Part shown: positions 17,279-25,823 of the stretch, in pieces | Position numbering within the stretch: the first letter of the stretch is position 1 | Layout: every line of letters begins with the position of its first letter | DNA from: Streptomyces sp. CCM_MD2014 | GTDB lineage: Bacteria; Actinomycetota; Actinomycetes; Streptomycetales; Streptomycetaceae | Reading direction: 5' to 3' | Length of the DNA stretch: 64,000 nt | Assembly: GCF_000772045.1 (NCBI RefSeq) | Contig: NZ_CP009754.1 | Location: 5,828,001 to 5,892,000, forward strand | Made by a program: the position numbers and the translations under genes | The notes under the pieces: model-generated | What the model was told of the DNA's origin: nothing | What the model saw: the letters and a program-made list of their open reading frames with translations, nothing else | Databases searched by the model: none

Positions 17279-18721
17279 ATGACCACCTTCGTGGACCGCG
17301 TCGAACTGCACGTCGCCGCGGGTAACGGAGGCCACGGCTGTGCCTCCGTCCACCGTGAGAAGTTCAAGCCGCTCGGCGGCCCGGACGGCGGCAACGGCGG
17401 CCGGGGCGGCGACGTGATCCTCACCGTGGACCAGTCGGTGACCACGCTCCTCGACTACCACCACTCCCCGCACCGCAAGGCCACCAACGGCAAGCCCGGC
17501 GAGGGCGGCAACCGCTCCGGCAAGGACGGCCAGGACCTGGTCCTGCCCGTGCCCGACGGCACCGTCGTCCTCGACAAGGCGGGCAACGTGCTCGCCGACC
17601 TCGTCGGCCACGGCACCTCCTACGTCGCCGCACAGGGCGGCCGGGGCGGCCTCGGCAACGCGGCGCTGGCCTCCGCACGCCGCAAGGCGCCCGGCTTCGC
17701 GCTGCTCGGCGAGCCCGGCGACCTCCAGGACGTCCAGCTGGAGCTGAAGACCGTCGCCGACGTGGCGCTGGTCGGCTACCCGAGCGCCGGCAAGTCCTCG
17801 CTGATCTCCGTGCTGAGCGCGGCCAAGCCGAAGATCGCCGACTACCCCTTCACGACGCTCGTCCCGAACCTGGGCGTGGTGACGGCCGGCGAGACCGTCT
17901 ACACCGTCGCCGACGTCCCCGGCCTCATCCCGGGCGCCAGCCAGGGCAAGGGCCTGGGCCTGGAGTTCCTGCGGCACGTGGAGCGGTGCAGCGTGCTGGT
18001 GCACGTCCTGGACACGGCGACGCTGGAGTCCGAGCGCGACCCGCTGTCCGACCTGGACGTCATCGAGGCCGAACTGCGCGAGTACGGCGGCCTGGACAAC
18101 CGGCCGCGGATCGTCGTCCTCAACAAGATCGACGTGCCCGACGGCAGGGACCTCGCCGAGATGGTCCGGCCGGACCTGGAGGCGCGCGGCTACCGGGTCT
18201 TCGAGGTGTCCGCGGTGGCCCACATGGGCCTCAGGGAGCTGTCCTTTGCGCTGGCCGAACTGGTCGCCAAGGCGCGTGCCGCCCGGCCCAAGGAGGAGGC
18301 GACGCGCATCGTCATCCGGCCCAAGGCCGTGGACGACGCCGGCTTCACCGTCACCCGCGAGGAGGACGGCCTGTTCCGGGTGCGCGGCGAGAAGCCCGAA
18401 CGCTGGGTGCGCCAGACCGACTTCAACAACGACGAGGCCGTCGGCTACCTCGCCGACCGGCTCAACCGCCTCGGTGTCGAGGAGCGGTTGGTGAAGGCGG
18501 GCGCCCGCAGCGGCGACGGCGTCGCCATCGGCCCCGAGGACAACGCGGTCGTCTTCGACTGGGAGCCCTCGATGTCGGCCGGCGCCGAGATGCTCGGCCG
18601 CCGTGGCGAGGACCACCGCTTCGAGGCACCCCGCCCGGCCGCGCAGCGCCGCCGGGACCGGGAGGCCGAACGGGACGAGGCCGACCAGGGGTACGAGGGA
18701 TTCGACCCCTTCGCATCGTAG
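17279..18721 (+). CDS. obg: Obg/CgtA GTPase
   Basis: Essential ribosome-associated GTPase acting in 50S maturation; in Streptomyces it also influences differentiation. The 480-aa protein has the glycine-rich Obg fold (1-160), a G domain with G1 [11 protein letters not shown]3 DVPGLIPGA and G4 NKID, and a C-terminal OCT domain, followed by ~60 acidic/Arg residues. The ATG at 17279 follows CTGGAGG. It ends the conserved operon; a perfect inverted repeat downstream separates it from a convergent accessory gene. Confidence 0.97.
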   Translation: MTTFVDRVELHVAAGNGGHGCASVHREKFKPLGGPDGGNGGRGGDVILTVDQSVTTLLDYHHSPHRKATNGKPGEGGNRSGKDGQDLVLPVPDGTVVLDKAGNVLADLVGHGTSYVAAQGGRGGLGNAALASARRKAPGFALLGEPGDLQDVQLELKTVADVALVGYPSAGKSSLISVLSAAKPKIADYPFTTLVPNLGVVTAGETVYTVADVPGLIPGASQGKGLGLEFLRHVERCSVLVHVLDTATLESERDPLSDLDVIEAELREYGGLDNRPRIVVLNKIDVPDGRDLAEMVRPDLEARGYRVFEVSAVAHMGLRELSFALAELVAKARAARPKEEATRIVIRPKAVDDAGFTVTREEDGLFRVRGEKPERWVRQTDFNNDEAVGYLADRLNRLGVEERLVKAGARSGDGVAIGPEDNAVVFDWEPSMSAGAEMLGRRGEDHRFEAPRPAAQRRRDREAERDEADQGYEGFDPFAS

Positions 18722-18801
18722 TGGGGCTTCGCAGTGGACTCGCGGGGTGTGGTCGCGCGGGAGAGGGCTGAAGACGGTGGCCCGTAGAGACTGGTAGCGA
18801 A

Positions 18802-18843
18802 CGTCGCTATGGGAGAACATCCCGGTGTTCTCCCATAGCGACG
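18802..18843. terminator. Perfect bidirectional terminator between obg and the convergent FG-GAP gene
   Basis: The 18-bp arm CGTCGCTATGGGAGAACA is followed by a 6-nt loop and its exact complement. It lies between two convergent genes and can serve both. Confidence 0.9.
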
Positions 18844-18868
18844 GATCCGTGCGGCGAGTGGGTGCCTG

Positions 18869-20821
18869 TCAGGCGATGTCGCTCCGAGCCCAGGTCCAGC
18901 TGCGGTTGCCGTCCGCGCTGTCCCACACCTTGACCGGCCTTCCGAAGCCGGTCCCCGTGCTCGTGAACGTCAGCAGGCCGGTGCGGTTGCCGCTGCCGTC
19001 GGCCAGGGCACCGTAGTCGTAGAGCACGGCGACGTCGTCTCGGCCGTCACCGTTGAAGTCGCCGGAGACCGTTTTCGAACGGCTCCACGTCCAGCTGCCA
19101 CTGTCTGCGCTGTCGTAGGCCTTGACCGGGTCGGCGAAGACCGAACCGGTGCTCTTCAGCGTCCACAGCACCGTGCGGTTGCCTCCGCCGTCCGCCCGTA
19201 CACCATTGTCGTAGAGCACGCCGACGTCGTCTCGGCCGTCGCCGTCGAAGTCGCCGGAAAGCGGCTTGGAGTTGGCCCAGGTCCAGCTGTGGTCGCCGTC
19301 CGCGCTGTCCCACGTCATGACCGGCTTGCCGAAGCCGGATCCCGTGCTCGTGAACGACCACAGGCCGGTGCGGTTGCCGCTGCCGTCGGCCAGGGCCCCG
19401 TAGTCGTAGAGCACGGCGACGTCGTCTCGGCCGTCACCGTTGAAGTCGCCGGAAAAGGGCTTGGAGTTGGCCCAGGTCCAGCTGTGGTCGCCGTCCGCGC
19501 TGTCCCACGTCATGACCGGCTTGCCGAAGCCGGATCCCGTGCTCGTGAACGTCAGCAGGCCGGTGCGGTTGCCGCTGCCGTCGGCCAGGGCCCCGTAGTC
19601 GTAGAGCACGGCGACGTCGTCTCGGCCGTCGCCGTTGAAGTCGCCGGTGATCGCCTTGGAGCGGTTCCAGGTCCAGCTGCCGCTGTCGGTGCTGTCGTAT
19701 GCCTTGACTGGCTTGTCGAAACCGGACCCGGTGCTGTTGAAGATCCACAGCGTTGTGCGGTTGCCTCCGCCGTCCGTCCGTGTGCCGTTGTCGTAGAGCA
19801 CGCCGACGTCACTGCGGCCGTCTCCGTTGAAGTCACCCGAAAACGTCTGCGAACGGCTCCCGTTCCAGCTGCCCCAGCCCTCGCTGTCCCACTTGCGCTG
19901 CGGCTCGGCGAACCCGGACCCGGTGCTGGTGAGCGACCAGAGAGACGAGCGGAACCCACCGCCGGTGACAGCGCCGTTGTCGTACAGCACGCCGACATCA
20001 CTGCGGCCGTCACCATTGAAGTCGGATGCAGGGGTCCTTACGGCATTCTCGGCGATCCAGTCGCTCAGGTCGTCGACCCGGGTGCCAGTAGCCTCGGAGG
20101 TGGTTCCCTCCGCCGATTCGATGCCGAAGCAGCCCACCTGGTTCGACCGACTGTTGATGCCGACGAGCGTGGGTCGGCCGTCGGCCATTCGGAACACCGG
20201 GCCACCTGCGTCGCCCTGGCAGACGGATGCGCCGTCCTTGCCGCTCAGGGACAGGTCACCACCGCTCACGGCAGTGAGGGCGAACGTGCCGGTGTGTTTG
20301 TCGAGCGGCGCCCATTCCTCCGCCGTACGGCCGTGACCGGCAATGGTGAGATCCTGCCCGGCGGCCGGTGCGGTGGGGGACACCTTGATGGGGTCCACGC
20401 CCGTCACCGGCTGCGCGAGACGGGCCAGCACGAGATCGCGCTCGCCGTGGGGGAGAAGCTCCACGATGTCACGGGTCTGGCCGCCGGGCAGTGTGGCGAT
20501 GGTCTTCAGCCGGGGTGCGCCGGCCGCAATCGTGAGATCGGCGGCCGGATTGTCGGCGAAACAGCTGGCGGCGGTGAGCACCCATTCGGAAGATACCAGG
20601 GTGCCCGAGCAACCATGTTCGTAGTCACCGATCAACAGCCGGGCGGTGAAGCCGTAATCGGTGTCCTGGCTCGGCGTCCCGACTACCGCGTGCGAGGGTA
20701 TGGCGCTCAGGAGGAGCAGCGGCGCTGCACCGACCACCGCCGCGGCCCTGGCCACGAAGCCCAGAGCACCGGGTCGTCTGAGGCGTGTTGGTTGTACGGC
20801 TGTGCTGCTGGATGGCTTCAT
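18869..20821 (-). CDS. Secreted trypsin-fold pseudoprotease with six FG-GAP/VCBS-type repeats
   Basis: 650-aa exported protein. A signal peptide (about 1-45, ending IPSHA) precedes a chymotrypsin-fold domain to ~275 and six ~64-residue FG-GAP repeats, each with a DFNGDGRDDVAVLYD-type calcium-loop motif. The triad is broken. The His position reads LTAASC instead of TAAHC (Ser86) and the Ser position reads GDAGGP instead of GDSGGP (Ala205); Asp129 in RDLVLARL remains. It is probably a binding or adhesion protein, not a protease. The ATG at 20821 has a GAGGA site 6 nt upstream; a 29-codon upstream extension lacks one. Its paralogue at 25824-27644 shares both substitutions. Confidence 0.88.
   Translation of the reverse strand: MKPSSSTAVQPTRLRRPGALGFVARAAAVVGAAPLLLLSAIPSHAVVGTPSQDTDYGFTARLLIGDYEHGCSGTLVSSEWVLTAASCFADNPAADLTIAAGAPRLKTIATLPGGQTRDIVELLPHGERDLVLARLAQPVTGVDPIKVSPTAPAAGQDLTIAGHGRTAEEWAPLDKHTGTFALTAVSGGDLSLSGKDGASVCQGDAGGPVFRMADGRPTLVGINSRSNQVGCFGIESAEGTTSEATGTRVDDLSDWIAENAVRTPASDFNGDGRSDVGVLYDNGAVTGGGFRSSLWSLTSTGSGFAEPQRKWDSEGWGSWNGSRSQTFSGDFNGDGRSDVGVLYDNGTRTDGGGNRTTLWIFNSTGSGFDKPVKAYDSTDSGSWTWNRSKAITGDFNGDGRDDVAVLYDYGALADGSGNRTGLLTFTSTGSGFGKPVMTWDSADGDHSWTWANSKPFSGDFNGDGRDDVAVLYDYGALADGSGNRTGLWSFTSTGSGFGKPVMTWDSADGDHSWTWANSKPLSGDFDGDGRDDVGVLYDNGVRADGGGNRTVLWTLKSTGSVFADPVKAYDSADSGSWTWSRSKTVSGDFNGDGRDDVAVLYDYGALADGSGNRTGLLTFTSTGTGFGRPVKVWDSADGNRSWTWARSDIA
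19031..20010 (-). repeat. Six tandem ~192-bp FG-GAP coding repeats
   Basis: The conserved GACGTCGTCTCGG core recurs at 19031, 19223, 19418, 19613, 19805 and (variant GACATC) 19994, giving periods of 189-195 bp. The units around 19280-19475 and 19475-19670 are almost identical in DNA, indicating recent duplication. Confidence 0.9.
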
Positions 20822-21207
20822 TGGAGTCCTCTGGGTCGGCCTGGCTGACAGCCGCGGCCCGTCGACTGCAGTTCGTTCACAAGAAGACACGCACGCCCAG
20901 AAGTGCACACCGCCCGAGCCCCACCCTCTGAACCTCAGCCGTCAACGAGGAGAGCGTCTCCGCTCAAGGCGTGCACATCAACGCCCGTATCCGCAGCCTT
21001 AGTTATTCTATGGCGGCCCTTGATGATCTCGTCCAGTGGTTGAATCCACTAAATTGGCTGTACGCTCCACTTGCTCCGTGGCATAAATCACCCCGCATGG
21101 TTGCGGCGGCGTGGGGTGAGTGCCGTGCGCATCCTCCGATTCCGGTGCTCAGTCGGCACGTGCGCGGTTTGTGATGAGGGCAGCGGCCGTACACGTGTCT
21201 CCTGCTG
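20822..21207. other. 386-bp intergenic region, no gene supported
   Basis: It contains the ribosome site and presumably the promoter of the leftward FG-GAP gene, plus an AT-rich patch around 20995-21090. A 54-codon rightward frame from ATG 21010 has no ribosome site and is not called. I see no clear hairpin. Confidence 0.5.
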
Positions 21208-21573
21208 TCAGCCTCCTACGTAGTAGGCGGCGAGGCCGACGAGTACTGCCATGGAGCAGGCTGCCTGCAGCGTCCAGGGACCCGTCGCCTCGCCGTACGG
21301 CACATCAGGGTCCGCAAGGACCTCGCGCAGTGCCTTGTGGTGTCCCAGAATGCCCATGGGCACGGAGACGACCAGTGCGCAGTAGATGGGGAGCATCTCC
21401 GTGAAGGGCTCCTCGGCCTTGAGGCTGTACGCGACCAGGGGGACCAGGGCCAGCACCGGGCCGAGCGAAACCAGCGCCTTATGCTTGCGCGTGGGCATCG
21501 CTCGCAGCATTACCGCAAACCAAAGCACGATGCTGATGGCGGCGAAAAGCCACCACCACGGAGAATTTCGCAA
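21208..21573 (-). CDS. Small four-helix membrane protein, candidate immunity protein
   Basis: No family recognised. The 121-aa product is mostly membrane: helices at about 5-22 (WWWLFAAISIVLWFAVML), 29-48, 56-73 and 98-118, with short polar links. The start is TTG 21573 because AAAGGA sits 6 nt upstream; an ATG 16 codons earlier has no site. It lies 65 nt downstream of the large ALF-repeat gene on the same strand. That is the position and topology expected of an immunity protein against a membrane-acting C-terminal toxin domain. This role is inference from context only. Confidence 0.6.
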   Translation of the reverse strand: MRNSPWWWLFAAISIVLWFAVMLRAMPTRKHKALVSLGPVLALVPLVAYSLKAEEPFTEMLPIYCALVVSVPMGILGHHKALREVLADPDVPYGEATGPWTLQAACSMAVLVGLAAYYVGG

Positions 21574-21638
21574 GTGTCGTCCTTTCCCGACGAGTGGGGC
21601 ACGGCCGAGGCCCTGCCCCACTCACCATGTGTGACCGT

Positions 21639-24600
21639 TTAGGACGTGAACCAGCCCACGACGGAGGAGACCGTGTCGTGCACGCCCTTGATTGCGGCCT
21701 TGCCCACATTACTGACCATGGAGTTGGCAGCCAGACTGCCCACTCCTCCAAGGCCCAGGGTAAGAGCGATGCCGGCAACACTGGTGGCGAATGCTGAACC
21801 CCAGCCGTAGGCCTTGAGGTTGTACAGCGCGCTGGCGCCGGCGAACACCAGTGAAGCGCCGGCGAGTCCGGCCGCCACCAGCTGACCACCAGGAATGAAC
21901 GCGGCCACCACCGCGGCACCACCCAGGACCGCGCTCACTCGCCCCATGTACGTGGCGGCCGCTGCGGCACTGTCGACGTTCTCTTGGTCGATCTTGTCGA
22001 AGTCGACCTTGTCGTTGGCCGGCGAATCGGCAGGGTTGATGTTGTTCTCTGCGTTGTACTTGGCCTTCTGAGCGGCCTCGGCCGCCTGCTGCCTTATTTC
22101 CTGCTGACGCTTTTCCTGGTGGGCCGCCTTCGCCTCCAGTGAGGCGGCCTGGGCTGCATCAGCGTCCTTGCCTGCCGCGATGGCATCCGCGTAAGCACGG
22201 TCCGCCGACGCCCGGGCGCTGTCCGCGGCGGCGACTGCGGTGTTGGCAGATGCGATGGCCTGGTTGGCCGAGTAGTTGGCCTGTCGGCTGGCCGACCGAG
22301 CGGTTGCCGCCGCGTCGGAAGCCTGCTTGGCGGAGGACGCCGCTGCTGCGGCCGATGCGTCGGCTTGGGTGGCCGACGCTGCCGCGTCCGCAGCGTAGTC
22401 CTTCGCGTCCTGAGCCGAGGCCGCCGCCTGGGTGGCCCACTTCTGGGCGTCTTCTGCGGAACCGCGGGCATCGGCCGCCGCCTTTGCCGCTTCGGCGGCC
22501 TCCTCGAAGGCCTTGGCCGCAATGGCGGCGGCGCGGGCGATCTGTGCCTGAATGGAGGCCACGTGCGTGGCAGTGTCCTGATCGGCTTGCCGTGCCTTGT
22601 GCAGCGCGATCGTCACAAACCGCTCGAGCATCCACTGGGGCCCTTCGAGCGCCGCTTGGGCCGCGGCTTCTACGTTGGGACCGGCATCCTTCAGCGCCGC
22701 GACGGTGGCGACACGGTCGTCCTCCTGCTTGGCGGCAGGGTAGCCGCTGAGCAGGTAGGCATGCAGTGCTTCGACACTGCCGTCGTCCAGAGCCTCGTTG
22801 GCGGCCGTGGTCACGGCCCGGCCGGCTCCCTGCAGAGTTCTGAGCACCTCTACGCGGTAGTCGTCGGCTTGAACGGCCAGGGCGCCTTCGGTGAGGAAGG
22901 TGGTCACGGCCTGCTGGCCGGAGTCAGCGAGTACCTTCTGCGCCGCGTCGGCAAGCGCGGCGTTTCCCGCGGTGGCGAGGGTGAGCACCCGCTCACGATC
23001 GTCCAGTTGCGTCGCCTCGTCGTGTGCCTGGGAGACCCAGTCGACCATCGCTTGGTCGTCACCGGCCAGCGCGTCCTGTGCGGCCTCACGAGTCCAGGTA
23101 CCTGTGGCATCCATGAGTCGGGCCGCAGCCTTGCGACCCAACGCGGCCACCCGTGCGGGATCGCTCTCCGCCCGGGCCTGGGCCAGCAGGTCCCGGGTCT
23201 CCTGGTCAGTGAGTTCGTGTTGGGTCTGAACCTGTTCGGTTCTGGCCCGGTAGTCCTCTTCCTCCTCCTTGAGCTGCCGGGCCATCTCGATGGCCCGGGC
23301 ACGTTCCTCGGCGAGCCACGCTGTCTCTGTCTCGCGGGCGAGTGCCGCGATGTTCTGCGCCTGTGTGACAGCGTCGGCGGCGTCCGTAGCCGCAGTGACG
23401 GCCTTGTCTGCCTGCAGCGTCGCTTCGTTGGCCCAGTCCTGTGCCTCGCCGGCGTGCTCGGCTGCGTCGTCGGCAGCCGCCGCTGCGGCATCCGCGTGGT
23501 CGGCAGCGCTGTTGGCGGCCTTGTGAGCGTCGCGTGCGGCGACGGCCGCCCTGTCCGCGAGGCTTCCCGCCCTGTTGGCTGCGGCTGTGGCCGTGTTGGC
23601 GGCACTCGTTGCCAGCGCAGCGGCGTCCCGGGCTCGCTTGGCCTGAGCCTGCGAGACACCGGACGCGGCCGCGGCGTCGGCCGCTGCGTTGGCTGACGCG
23701 GCGGCGTTCTGCCCCGCCCTGGCCGCGGCCGAACTCGACGTCTTGGCTTGTGCACTGGCATCAGCGGCCGCGGACGCGGCCGCGGCGGCGGTGCGCGCCT
23801 TCTTCGCAGTGTCTCGTGCCACTTCGGCGGCCTGTCGAGCAGCCGAGGCCTGGCCTGCGTCCTTGGAGGCTGCGGAAGCGGCACGGTAGGCACGGACCGA
23901 GGCCCGTGAGGCTGCGGCGGCTGCGGCGGCCGCAGCCTGAGCCGCACTTGCGGCTGTGTGGGCTGCGGAGATCGCGGTGCGGGATGCCGCGACGGCGGTG
24001 CGCGCAGCGGCGGCTGCGCCGTTGGCCGCATCTGCGGCCCGTCCGGCGGCGCGCGACGCCTTGAGGGCGTCGTCCTTGGCAGCGAGGCTTTCCTCGGCGG
24101 CCAGCAGGGCGGCCTTCTTGGCCTCAATGGAGGCGGCTTCGGCGTGTTCTGCTGCTTCCTTGGCCTTGACCGTGGCCTCGTGGGCCCGGGCTCCCGCGTT
24201 CTGGGCCTGGAGAACCAACTGTCCGACAGTCAGTTGCTCCTGATCACGTGCACGAGCGAGGTGCTGCCCGTGCCTGAGGAACTCGCGTATGTCAGCCGCT
24301 GTGCCGTCCAGGGCCCGATTGATCGCCTGGGTCAGGTTTGGCCCTGCGTCGGACAGCATGCTGATTGTTTCAAACCGATCGTCCTCCTCGCGCGCTGTGA
24401 ACTGGCCCTTCTCCAGGAAGGCGTCCAAGGCTTCAGGCGAACCGTCGTCGAGGGCCTTGTTGGCTTCTCGCACCACGGCCCTGCCGCCGGCGCCGAGAAC
24501 GGTCAGGACGGCGACACGCCGGTCATCAGCCAGGGGTACGGTGTAGCCCTTGGTGACGAACGCGTGCAGGTCGGCGTCCGTGCCGCTGAGGGCCAGCTGG

Positions 24601-24950
24601 GCCTCCCGCCGCACGCCAGGACCCGCGTAATTGAGCATCTCCAGGACGGAGATGCGTTCGTCCTCGCGTCGTGCCCGGGCCAGCCCCGTGGCGAGGAAGG
24701 CCGACAGGGCTTCCGGGGTTCCGATCAGTGCCTTCTCCGCCTCGCCCCGCACAGCGCGGCCACCGAGCAGCCAAGCGTCGACGGCTCGCTTCCGGGGACC
24801 GTCCTCGGGGTTTCCGTCGGCCGCGATCGCCGGCGAGTTTCTCGTCCCCACCACCGAAACCGCGGTAGCGGCGACCGCCAGCGTCAGAAAGCGTCTGCGT
24901 GAGGGGCCCCATTCGGCTACTCCTGGCTTCGATGCATTGCGTCTCAGCAT
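21639..24950 (-). CDS. Tat-exported ALF-repeat coiled-coil protein with hydrophobic C-terminus, candidate polymorphic toxin
   Basis: 1103-aa exported protein. The N-terminus carries a twin-arginine motif SRRRFLT (18-23) and a hydrophobic core ending near AIA at ~43. Four ALF-type repeats (about 50-240, for example AVDAWLLGGRAVRGEAEKAL) precede a long Ala-rich coiled coil, a second ALF-like block near 620-790, and more coiled coil. The last ~110 residues switch to Gly/Ala-rich hydrophobic segments (about 1005-1043 and 1055-1076) joined by a short polar link. ALF repeats are known in actinobacterial exported and polymorphic-toxin-like proteins. The ATG at 24950 has an AAGGGAAG site; a 58-codon extension is not favoured. 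A toxin role is inferred from the C-terminus and the neighbouring membrane gene. Confidence 0.75.
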   Translation of the reverse strand: MLRRNASKPGVAEWGPSRRRFLTLAVAATAVSVVGTRNSPAIAADGNPEDGPRKRAVDAWLLGGRAVRGEAEKALIGTPEALSAFLATGLARARREDERISVLEMLNYAGPGVRREAQLALSGTDADLHAFVTKGYTVPLADDRRVAVLTVLGAGGRAVVREANKALDDGSPEALDAFLEKGQFTAREEDDRFETISMLSDAGPNLTQAINRALDGTAADIREFLRHGQHLARARDQEQLTVGQLVLQAQNAGARAHEATVKAKEAAEHAEAASIEAKKAALLAAEESLAAKDDALKASRAAGRAADAANGAAAAARTAVAASRTAISAAHTAASAAQAAAAAAAAASRASVRAYRAASAASKDAGQASAARQAAEVARDTAKKARTAAAAASAAADASAQAKTSSSAAARAGQNAAASANAAADAAAASGVSQAQAKRARDAAALATSAANTATAAANRAGSLADRAAVAARDAHKAANSAADHADAAAAAADDAAEHAGEAQDWANEATLQADKAVTAATDAADAVTQAQNIAALARETETAWLAEERARAIEMARQLKEEEEDYRARTEQVQTQHELTDQETRDLLAQARAESDPARVAALGRKAAARLMDATGTWTREAAQDALAGDDQAMVDWVSQAHDEATQLDDRERVLTLATAGNAALADAAQKVLADSGQQAVTTFLTEGALAVQADDYRVEVLRTLQGAGRAVTTAANEALDDGSVEALHAYLLSGYPAAKQEDDRVATVAALKDAGPNVEAAAQAALEGPQWMLERFVTIALHKARQADQDTATHVASIQAQIARAAAIAAKAFEEAAEAAKAAADARGSAEDAQKWATQAAASAQDAKDYAADAAASATQADASAAAAASSAKQASDAAATARSASRQANYSANQAIASANTAVAAADSARASADRAYADAIAAGKDADAAQAASLEAKAAHQEKRQQEIRQQAAEAAQKAKYNAENNINPADSPANDKVDFDKIDQENVDSAAAAATYMGRVSAVLGGAAVVAAFIPGGQLVAAGLAGASLVFAGASALYNLKAYGWGSAFATSVAGIALTLGLGGVGSLAANSMVSNVGKAAIKGVHDTVSSVVGWFTS

Positions 24951-25312
24951 GTGTATTCGGCTTCCCTTGGCCTGAAATCGTGTGTACAGGCGCTCGCGTG
25001 CACCTCTTTGCAAGTTTCGCTCGACAATATTCCAGGGGCATCGACCTTTCAGCAAGAGGGCAATCGCGGCTCGCCCTCTTCTTGTGTTGTGTCGAAATGA
25101 GAGTGAATTGTCGGATAAGTCCATTATTGAGTGCTTTGATTTCTGTTAATGGCAAATCGCGGCATTGATTAATATTTCGCAGCAGAATGTGAGACGCGTT
25201 GAATCCGGGGTCGAGATCACGAATTGGTGAAGGTGGGCAGGGTGTGGCTACTCGTGGACCTAGGGTGAAGGCGTGTGTTTTCCAGGTCGGCCTTTTGTGA
25301 AGGAGCGGACGA
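24951..25312. other. 362-bp divergent, AT-rich intergenic region
   Basis: Promoters for the ALF gene (leftward) and the secreted-protein operon (rightward) must lie here. DNA around 25080-25190 is strikingly AT-rich for this genome (GATTAATATTT and similar). A TAGGGT at 25261-25266 is a possible -10 for the rightward operon. Confidence 0.5.
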
Positions 25313-25813
25313 GTGAAGATCGCGAAGCATCTCTTGGTGGCAGCCGGCGTGCTGGCCGTTGCCGTCGCGGGCATTGAATTCGGAACGGCGCAGGGGGGAG
25401 TCGAGTCTCCGCGCGTTGAAAGCGTGGTCGACGGTGTTCCCGGCTATGCGGTGGAAGATTTCAACTATCCGCAAGCGGACAAGATTCTTGAGGAACGTGG
25501 CATTGTTCTGAAGCGTGGCGACGGGCACATTATTCTGGCGGACTGCGGAAGTCAGGAAGGGCTGCTGGTGGTTTGGTCGCGGAGCCGGGAGAGTGTTTGT
25601 TTCCGGGTCACCGGAGACTCTGGATTCCTGACCATGGAGATGCCTGCAGTCTACGCAGTCCGGGGAAACTCCTACGAGACGGATGTGACGATGACTGTGG
25701 GGGAGGAGGAAAAGCACTTTGAAATCACTAAAAATGCCTGGACGAATGTCGGTGAAGCGGCTGACCCCGAGGATGGCGACCACATGTTGGTAGAGATCAC
25801 GACCAACAAGTAG
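25313..25813 (+). CDS. Small secreted protein of unknown function
   Basis: Not recognised. The 166-aa product has a signal peptide (KHLLVAAGVLAVAVAGIEFG) and a ~140-aa mature domain with predicted beta character and two cysteines ~20 residues apart (LADCGSQ, SVCFRV) that could form a disulfide. GTG 25313 follows GAAGGAG. Codon use is less GC-biased than neighbours (several AAT, ATT, GTT codons), suggesting foreign origin. The stop is 10 nt before the FG-GAP pseudoprotease start, so the two should be cotranscribed and possibly act together outside the cell. Confidence 0.75.
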   Translation: MKIAKHLLVAAGVLAVAVAGIEFGTAQGGVESPRVESVVDGVPGYAVEDFNYPQADKILEERGIVLKRGDGHIILADCGSQEGLLVVWSRSRESVCFRVTGDSGFLTMEMPAVYAVRGNSYETDVTMTVGEEEKHFEITKNAWTNVGEAADPEDGDHMLVEITTNK

Positions 25814-25823
25814 GAAGAAGAAG

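Noticed and set aside
18802-18843. Terminal inverted repeat of an insertion sequence
   Set aside because: The perfect 18-bp arms are only 6 nt apart and sit between convergent genes; no transposase and no second copy, so a bidirectional terminator fits better.
20971-21174. Small plus-strand ORF including MAALDDLVQWLNPLNWLY
   Set aside because: No ribosome site, no conservation evidence, and it lies in an AT-rich promoter-like region.
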